A stretch of 64,000 bases of DNA from Fulvia fulva (taxonomy: Eukaryota; Ascomycota; Dothideomycetes; Mycosphaerellales; Mycosphaerellaceae), in assembly GCF_020509005.1 (NCBI RefSeq), contig NC_063021.1, positions 3,100,001 through 3,164,000 on the forward strand, given 5' to 3'. Below the pieces are notes generated by a model. The model was not told where the DNA came from and did not search any database. It saw only the letters and a program-made list of their open reading frames with translations. A program made the position numbers and the translations under genes. Below are positions 57,311-64,000 of this stretch, piece after piece. Numbering within the stretch: the stretch's first letter is position 1; each line of letters begins with the position of its first letter.

Positions 57311-60300
57311 TCGGCCTATAGAAAATGCTAACGATATTATATAGTAAGGATACTATCTCTACCGCCGAGTTATATAGGAATATTAAAAAGATCGGTCTCT
57401 TTAGTATACTAGACGACTTTATAATAGTATCTAGCCCTTAGATAGTTACTAAGCTTAGGACTAGTAAAGGTTAGCCTAAAGCCTTACTTAATAAGAGATC
57501 TAAAGTTAATATTATTAGCCCGAAGATAGTATATAAGTTTAGCTTACCTATTGTACCTAGTACCTACCTATCCTTCCGAGGAGCGGGCGGAAGAGTAAAG
57601 TCTAAGAGAGTAATTTTAGAGCTTAATACCTAGGAATTTGGTATATAATACTAGATCGATATAACGTGCTTTACTACTAAGCGGGCTATACTACCAAGCG
57701 GGCCACTTTTACTAAGAACTATACTACTTCTATAGATATAGCTATATAACTACTACTATAGCGTATATTGTCTTTAAACGAGGCTAAACTAACCTTAGCT
57801 ATCTAGGCTATAAAACGCGACGCGATAATTACAAATCGTCTTACTATAAAGGTATATAACGCGTCTCGAACTATACTAGGGTATCGATTGAATAGACGAC
57901 CTCCTCGGGGTGACTACGAGCCTAATTCGAAGAAGCTTATAGAGCTAGAAGAGAGGGTGATACTTAAGTATATACTCGAGCTAGATCTTAGAGGTTTTCC
58001 GCTATTAAAGGCTAGTATACGAGCAATAGCCGATTTATTACTATAAGAGAAGGGTCTTAAGCCCGCTAGTCTTAATTAGACAGACAGGTTTATTAGGCGG
58101 TATTGTGAGCTAAAAGTTCGTATAATACGTAGATACGATCGTTAGCAAGCCCTAATAGAAGATCTAGACGTTATCAAGAAGTAGTTCTTACTTATACGTA
58201 ATATAAAGGAGAAGTATAGTATCCTTAACTAGGACACCTATAACTTCGACGAGACAGGGCTTATAATAGGTGTTATTACATCTTAGAGCGTCGTTACGGG
58301 TTCAGAAAGGCGTAGTAGAAAGAGGAAGGTCGTTTAATAGGGCAATAGAGAATAGGTAATAGTAATTAAGACTATCTATATAGACGGAATAGCGCTCCTA
58401 CCCTACGTTATCCTTATAGGCAAACAGCACATTAGTACCTAGTACTAAGACGACAACTAAGGTCTAGACTAGACAATCGGGCTAATAGAGAACGGCTAGA
58501 CTAACAATAAGTTCGGTATACGATAGCTAGAGCATTTCTAGATGTATACTATAGCTCGTACGACTAGGGCATAGAGACTACTTATTATCGATAGCTACAA
58601 GAGCTATAACTCGAAGGCATTCTAGAATCTGTATAAGGAATACAAGATCTTGGCCCTATATATACCATCGCACGCCTCGGACTTACTCTAGCTATTAGAT
58701 ATAGGTTGCTATTTACCTTTGAAGAAGGTATACGGTGCTTAGCTCTTAGGCTTAGCACGCTAGCGCATTACTTATATCGATAAAGTAGAGTTCCTACGCG
58801 CCTTCCGGGCAGCCTATAACGCTATATTTAGACAGGAGAACATCCTATCGAGCTTCAGAGGCGCTAGTTTAGTCCCATTCAATCTATAGGTAGTGATAGA
58901 CAAGCTTAATGTCAAGCTACGTACGCTAACCCCTCTAGCTCCGGACTCTACCCCTTAGGAGTCGAAGACACTACGAACTACAAAAGAATTCGACTCTTAA
59001 TCGGTACTAGTAACGAACAAAATGCGTACCCGGGCAGGTTCATCGCTAAACTCGTTATAGGAAGGGGTATATTAGCTTATAAAAGGGAGTAGAGAGATAG
59101 CGTATTAGATAGCTCTTATACGAAGCGAGATTAGTAAGCTACGTAAGTCTAACGAGGCCCTTATATAGCGAAAAGCACGAAAGCGCAAGTACATTCAGTC
59201 TAGAGGGTCTCTAACCTTTGATAAGGCGTCGTAATTAATACCTCTAGAGGATACTAGGAGGTAGGAAGTGAGTAGAGAGTCGCTAGATAGTGTTTGGCTA
59301 GTACTAAGGCTACGACGCTATAAGTAATATAGCGAGTCGGGGTATAACGTACGTACCTATTAAGTAGACTTACTAGATAGCGAAGAATCTAAAGAGGAAT
59401 TGTCCTCCTAGTAACGATTCTATAGGATGTCGTCGTGTTAAGATACCGTCGTAATTAAAGTAGAAGTAGTATAGTTCTTAGCAAAAGTAGCCTACTCGGT
59501 AGTATAGCCCGCTCGGTAGTAAAGCACGTTATTCGTCTCCGCTAATCTAGATTTGCCTACGATCCTTAGCCGCCCTTAGTATAGAAAGGTAAGACTAATA
59601 GGCCGTAACTATAATAATAGATTATAGGAGGGAGCGATTACTAGTAGGAAGGGAGAAAGTATAATATTTACGGCTATTATAGGTACTAATAAGTATAAGA
59701 CTCTTTAAGAACTTCTATAGTCTTTGGAAAAAGCAAACGCGAGTTAATTTACGGTAGTTAGCCCGCTATAAATATTAGAAGTCCGGTTTTAAAGTAAGTC
59801 CGATTTTCGAGTCTAGTCGGGAAAACCTTAGTAGATTATTTACCGGTCCCGGGACTAGTAAATAGGTTAGGAGTAAAGTATTCTAATTATATAGCGTATT
59901 AATATCGATAAGAAGGTATAATAAAGCTAAACCTAAAGCCTATAGATATAACTATCTTCGACTACTTTAAGAACTACTATAGTACCGTATTATAATAAAG
60001 AGAAGACTTCCTTAACCTTAGCCTATATTCGAAGAAGTTACTAGAACTACTTAGAGAACGCTAATACTTAAGCGCTAAGGTAACTACTAACGCTCTAGAA
60101 GAGTAAGTTATTATAAATATATACTCCGTATAGAGCGACTAGTATTCTAAGATCCTAAAATAGAGTTAGACTAATACGTAGGCTTAGAAACGAGGTATAG
60201 AGTTATATAGACCCGGTATTAGGATACCGTATATATTTACTATATATAAGCGGAAAGCTAATAAGAAAAGACCTATTAATACGAGCGTTTACGAGAGACC

Positions 60301-63100
60301 TTAGTCGAAAGTAGATAGTAATATAAATTAGAAGCGGAAGGCCCTTTACTAGGAATCTCTAATACTAGTAGAGTAAGGTCCGTTCGATAGGAAGTATGTT
60401 ATTAAGAAGTTCTCTAGTATCGAGCGCGGCTCGAGAATTATACCTAAAAGGCTCGCTAGTATTAAGGTTAGTATTACTCTCTCGGCCGAGGAAAGATAGC
60501 TATTTAATAAAATGCTCTTTAACCGAGAAGGTGTCCTAGCGTAGGATTTTAGCTATATACTGTAGATTAGTTATAATATTATACCTCTTTAGAAGATTAC
60601 GATAGTTCCGTATAAACTATAGTAGGCGAGGAATATTTAGTTATACCTAAGCTTACGAGCGATTATAGAATAGATAATCCGCGCTCGAATTAAGAATAGA
60701 ATTGTTAAGTATAGTTAAGGTACTTATACGAATACTTAGTTCTTAGTAGTAAAGAAGGTCGAGCCGAATAGCGAGGCTATACTATATAGATTAATTAACT
60801 CCGCTATACTCTTAAACGAGGTAACAATAAGGGATACGAATATTTCTCTATATACGGACGGGTTTTCGGAAGACTTTACTAGCTATCGAGTAGCCTCTTT
60901 AGTAGGCTTATGTTTAGAATACGACTAGATTACGCTTAATAAAATTAGCCGAGATTTAACTACCTTTATAACTCCTCTTAGACTTATACGATATACTACG
61001 CTACTATAAGGTATAATACACTTAGTTACTTAGTTCGTACGGGTAGTAACTAAGGTATTAATAGACTATATTTCTTACTAAGTAAAACTATTTCTTAATA
61101 ATATCGGCGTAAAGGGTCCTACTAAAGATTACAGTAACGCTAAGGTAGAGCCTAGCCTTTAATAATAGGTCGTAGAATATATTATATCCCTTAATCTTAT
61201 TCTTATAGACCTAGAGAGGACCGGAGCGGTAGTCGTAGAGGAGAAGTCTTAGTAGCTTTATAAGACACTAAATATCGTAGGATATATTACTAGCCCGAGC
61301 GGCCGCTATCTAGATCCTAAGGTAGTAGCTAAGATCTAAAACTAGCTAACCCTAAAGTACGTAAAGGACGTTCGAGCTTATATTAGGATCTATATTTACT
61401 TCCGAATTTAGGTCCTCTAGTTCGTAATCGTCTCTCGGCTAATAAATGAGCTTTTAAGGAAGGACGTCGAGTTTATCTAGACTAAGAATAAGTAGTTCTC
61501 AAAAGAGAATCTAGTAAGGTTCTTAGTAATAATACCGGCGTAAGTAACTATCTCCTACGCCCTAGGAGCTAGTAGGATCTTCGTTTCTATTAACGCGAGT
61601 AGGATTAGGTAGGATTATATAATATCGTAGGAGTTACTAGATAATACTCGACGGAGATATCCGGTAAGGTACGAGAGCGGTACCTAGAACGTAAACGAGG
61701 CTAAGTACAATATAGAAAGCGGGAGTACCTTAGAGTACTAAAAGGCCTTAAGAAGGTATAGCGCTATCTTATAGGAGTAGACTTTATTCTCGAAGTTAAT
61801 ACTAAAACGTTAGTATAGTAGTTCGGCTAGTATCCGATATCCTAAACTCTATAATAGTAAAGTAGGTTACTTTAATCCGGCTATTTACCTTTAAAGTAAG
61901 GTATATTAATAGAAAGAAGTACTCCGGACCGGATATACTTTCTTATAAACCGTCTATAGCTAAAGAGCTTACGGAACCTAATAAGAATAATAATAATATA
62001 ATTAACGATAAATTCTTTCGTTACGCCGAGCTAGTTAATACTTTCCCCGTTATTCTAGAGCATAAACGACTCCTCGAACCCTAGTATAGTAATAATTCCG
62101 AGCTTATAGCTTATATTCTAGAATATCGAATACGACCGGAAGAGGTTACTTAGGCTAAGTATCAAAACCTCGTTAAGAAGAGTCCTTAGTACTACTTAAG
62201 AGATAAGCTCTTATTTTATTAGCGGCGACGGAGTATACTAATATAGCTAGTAGTAGACGATAATAACGCTTAGAAAGAGATCGTAATATACTATTATAAA
62301 AAGTATAGTTACCGGAGTACCGAGCTAGTATATAACCTTATTTTTAGTTAGTATTACTAGAAGGGCTACTTCTCTAATATATCGAATTAGGTAAGGACTT
62401 ATACTCCTTATAACTTTCTCGAAGGTAACTAGAGAGTAGAGGAGATATACTTATCGACTTAGTAGGTAGTAGGAGAAAGATAGTACTACGATCCCGTCTA
62501 TATATAGAAACGGGTACCTCCTTATTACCTAGGAAGCTCTAAGTAGATAGATCGAGACGAAGGTCGTATAGAAGCCTCCGAATTCGCGGGTAATTACTAA
62601 GTTCTTATAAGAGATAGTATTTAGCCGGTATAGATACTCCTATAAGATTATACTTAATAACGCTAGTATTAACGAAGAGGAAGTAGAGAGGATACTTATT
62701 AGTATAGATATTAAGTATATCCAGATCCTACCCTACTACCCGTAATTAAATATAACTATAGAGGTAGAATATCGACCTATCCTAGCTATATTAGCTAAGC
62801 TTACTAAGATTATCTATAAGTCCTAGAAACGTTAGATTACTACGGTACTTTAGGCTAATAGAACTACAGTATCTAGAATTACGGGTATAACTCCGGCGGA
62901 GGTTCTATATAGTTATTATACTATTCTTCTAATCGAGGTAGGTTACCTAATATAGTTAAACTATAAATAGGAATCTGTTAGATCAATAGAGGAGCTATTA
63001 GCTATTCGGGCGCGTTAGTTATAAGTAAGGGATATAAGTCTTTAGGAGTTATAGTTATAGAGGACGAGGCTTCGTACCCTAAGTAAGGAGTACTTTAATA
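57311..63100 (+). mobile_element. Ty3/gypsy LTR retrotransposon, plus strand, RIP-degraded and split by a pogo copy
   Basis: In order: aspartic protease-like part at about 57,330-57,663 (LLNKRSKVNIISPKIV, FRGAGG), continuing after the inserted transposon at 59,530 (IFVSANLDLPTILSRP); a gag/linker-like part; reverse transcriptase at about 60,790-61,140 (LINSAILLNEVTIRD, then FLNNIGVKGP at 61,091-61,120, from FLDD); RNase H at about 61,660-61,830 (YPVRYESGT, NEAKYNIE); and integrase and its C-terminal part from about 62,580 to 63,060 (NASINEEEVERILI, YYP-LN, ITPAEVLYSYY). Stops are mostly at former Gln/Trp codons. No LTR remains: the left side adjoins LINE B and the right side is cut by LINE E. 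Both edges are approximate. Confidence 0.78.
57664..59529 (+). mobile_element. pogo/Fot1-type DNA transposon, copy 2, RIP-inactivated
   Basis: 1,866 bp flanked by TA (57,662-57,663 and 59,530-59,531). It is co-linear with copy 1, with one length difference: 17 bp, one fewer terminal unit at the left end. The transposase relic has the same FDETG motif (58,245-58,259) and the same stop codons. From about 57,850 to 59,320 the two copies are almost identical, including the same rare surviving CA and TG sites. Outside that they differ at several positions, nearly all C/T or G/A. Deleting it with one TA restores the gypsy protease frame (ID|IFVS). Confidence 0.9.
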
Positions 63101-64000
63101 GATAGATAGATTTGTTATTCCCCTATTCTAGGACCCTATCCGGCCTATATAGGTATATATCTATTATTATATACAAAGGGAAACCCGAATAGGTAAAAAC
63201 CCTTCCCGCCCCTAACTACTCCTTATCTAGATTAGCTTTCCCTCTAAACGTACGTAGTCTATATTACTACGCCGTTAGCCCCCGCTCCTAGCCGGTCTCG
63301 TCGCGCTACGCCGTGTCCTCTCTTCCTATACTACTCCTACTAGGCGGTACTATTCTAGCTAGCCCTTCTCTAGTATTTAGTTCGTAATACGCCGTAGGTC
63401 CTTAGCGTTGTTAAGAAGTGCCCTAATCGTCCGGTTCCTCGCCTTTACCGTCTACTCCCCCCTTCCTAGCGACCACCTCGGATAGACGAGGAGTACGTAC
63501 CGTACGTTCTAGGAGCGATAGCCGTAGGGGTAGCTAGTATTCGTGTATCCTAGAACCTTCCTCTATAATAGGTACCCCTAGAGGCCGATATGTTTGCTTC
63601 GTAGTTAGGTTACTATACTACTCTATACCCTCGTAAGGCGGTAGTAGATAAGCTTCGGGGGGTACTTAACTACGGATTTTGTAGCTGACTATTCCTTAGG
63701 TTGTCCCGCTAGCTAAGGGCGTCTACTATACCCTATAACCTAGTTGTTCTACCTCTCTTTCTATAGTTACTCTACAAACAATTTCTTACCTTCCTATTAT
63801 ATTACTAGCTATTCGTCCCTTACCCGGTAGTTCGGCTCGTTTCCGGGTCGAATGCCCTTATACGCTAGTACTAATTCGCGGGCCCTTACGACTATACTAG
63901 CGATGACCTTCTATACTAGGTACTATACCGACTTACCTAAGTAGGAGGTCCGTAGTCCCTAGATATATAGGTCGATCGGCGGTATAGCGGTCTCGTACTT
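63101..64000 (-). mobile_element. LINE E, second copy of the LINE C family, 3' end only, runs off the window
   Basis: Starts with GATAGATAGATTTGTTATTC, the same 3' tail and first bases as LINE C at 50,777, and stays co-linear with it to the window's end at roughly 95% similarity by eye. Most differences are C/T or G/A. The target-site duplication partner lies outside the window. It truncates the right end of the plus-strand gypsy element. Confidence 0.85.

Noticed and set aside
35816..64000. Whether the block might be a centromere or an AT-rich mitochondrial insertion
   Set aside because: Coding relics of pogo, gypsy and LINE elements with target duplications explain most of it. CG dinucleotides are common, and no satellite array or mitochondrial gene is seen.

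Overview
The window comes from a filamentous ascomycete, probably a Dothideomycete (Mycosphaerella-type; lineage inferred, not proven). The signs are short GT-AG introns of about 46-80 nt with CTRAC-like branch points, a homocitrate synthase (alpha-aminoadipate lysine pathway), NuA4 subunit Vid21, a carboxy-muconate cyclase, small secreted cysteine-rich proteins, and a transposon block with the signature of repeat-induced point mutation (RIP).

Positions 1 to about 35,800 are ordinary gene-rich chromosome. In order: a partial epimerase/3-beta-HSD-type dehydrogenase (-), an unknown basic nuclear-type protein (+), a GMC oxidoreductase (-), homocitrate synthase (-) with a CpcA/Gcn4-type site upstream, a small secreted 10-cysteine protein (-), carboxy-cis,cis-muconate cyclase (-), a glycine-rich one-helix membrane protein (+), a degenerate nucleoside-monophosphate-kinase-like protein (+), a low-complexity protein with an N-myristoylation-type N-terminus (-), an MFS drug:H+ type transporter (-), eIF3m (+), an unknown secreted protein (+), a secreted class C beta-lactamase-like hydrolase (-), VID21 (-) divergent from MAK11 (+), lumazine synthase (-), and a small secreted 8-cysteine protein with an internal 11-residue repeat (-). 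The genes look like a mix of housekeeping and accessory functions, not a biosynthetic cluster. Exons were joined by hand from splice signals and frame.

From about 35,800 to 64,000 no gene is intact. The DNA is a nest of transposable elements in which CA and TG dinucleotides are almost absent while CG stays common, so Gln and Trp codons have become stops and Cys codons have become Tyr. I can resolve: two pogo/Fot1-type DNA transposons (36,357-38,239 and 57,664-59,529) with TA duplications; a 3.65-kb unit of unknown superfamily bounded by palindromic inverted repeats (38,772-42,423); a minus-strand Ty3/gypsy element (about 42,424-49,715) split by a LINE with a 15-bp target duplication; a second LINE (about 49,716-57,310) split by a third, 5'-truncated LINE with its own 15-bp duplication, itself carrying a 218-bp solo LTR; a plus-strand Ty3/gypsy element (about 57,311-63,100) whose protease domain is split by the second pogo copy; and the start of another copy of the third LINE at the window's end.

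The best leads are the 38.8-42.4 kb element of unknown type, the repeat-bearing secreted protein sitting about 0.8 kb from the RIP boundary, the apparently kinase-dead NMP-kinase-like protein, and the two pogo copies, which share most of their mutations but differ at their ends.
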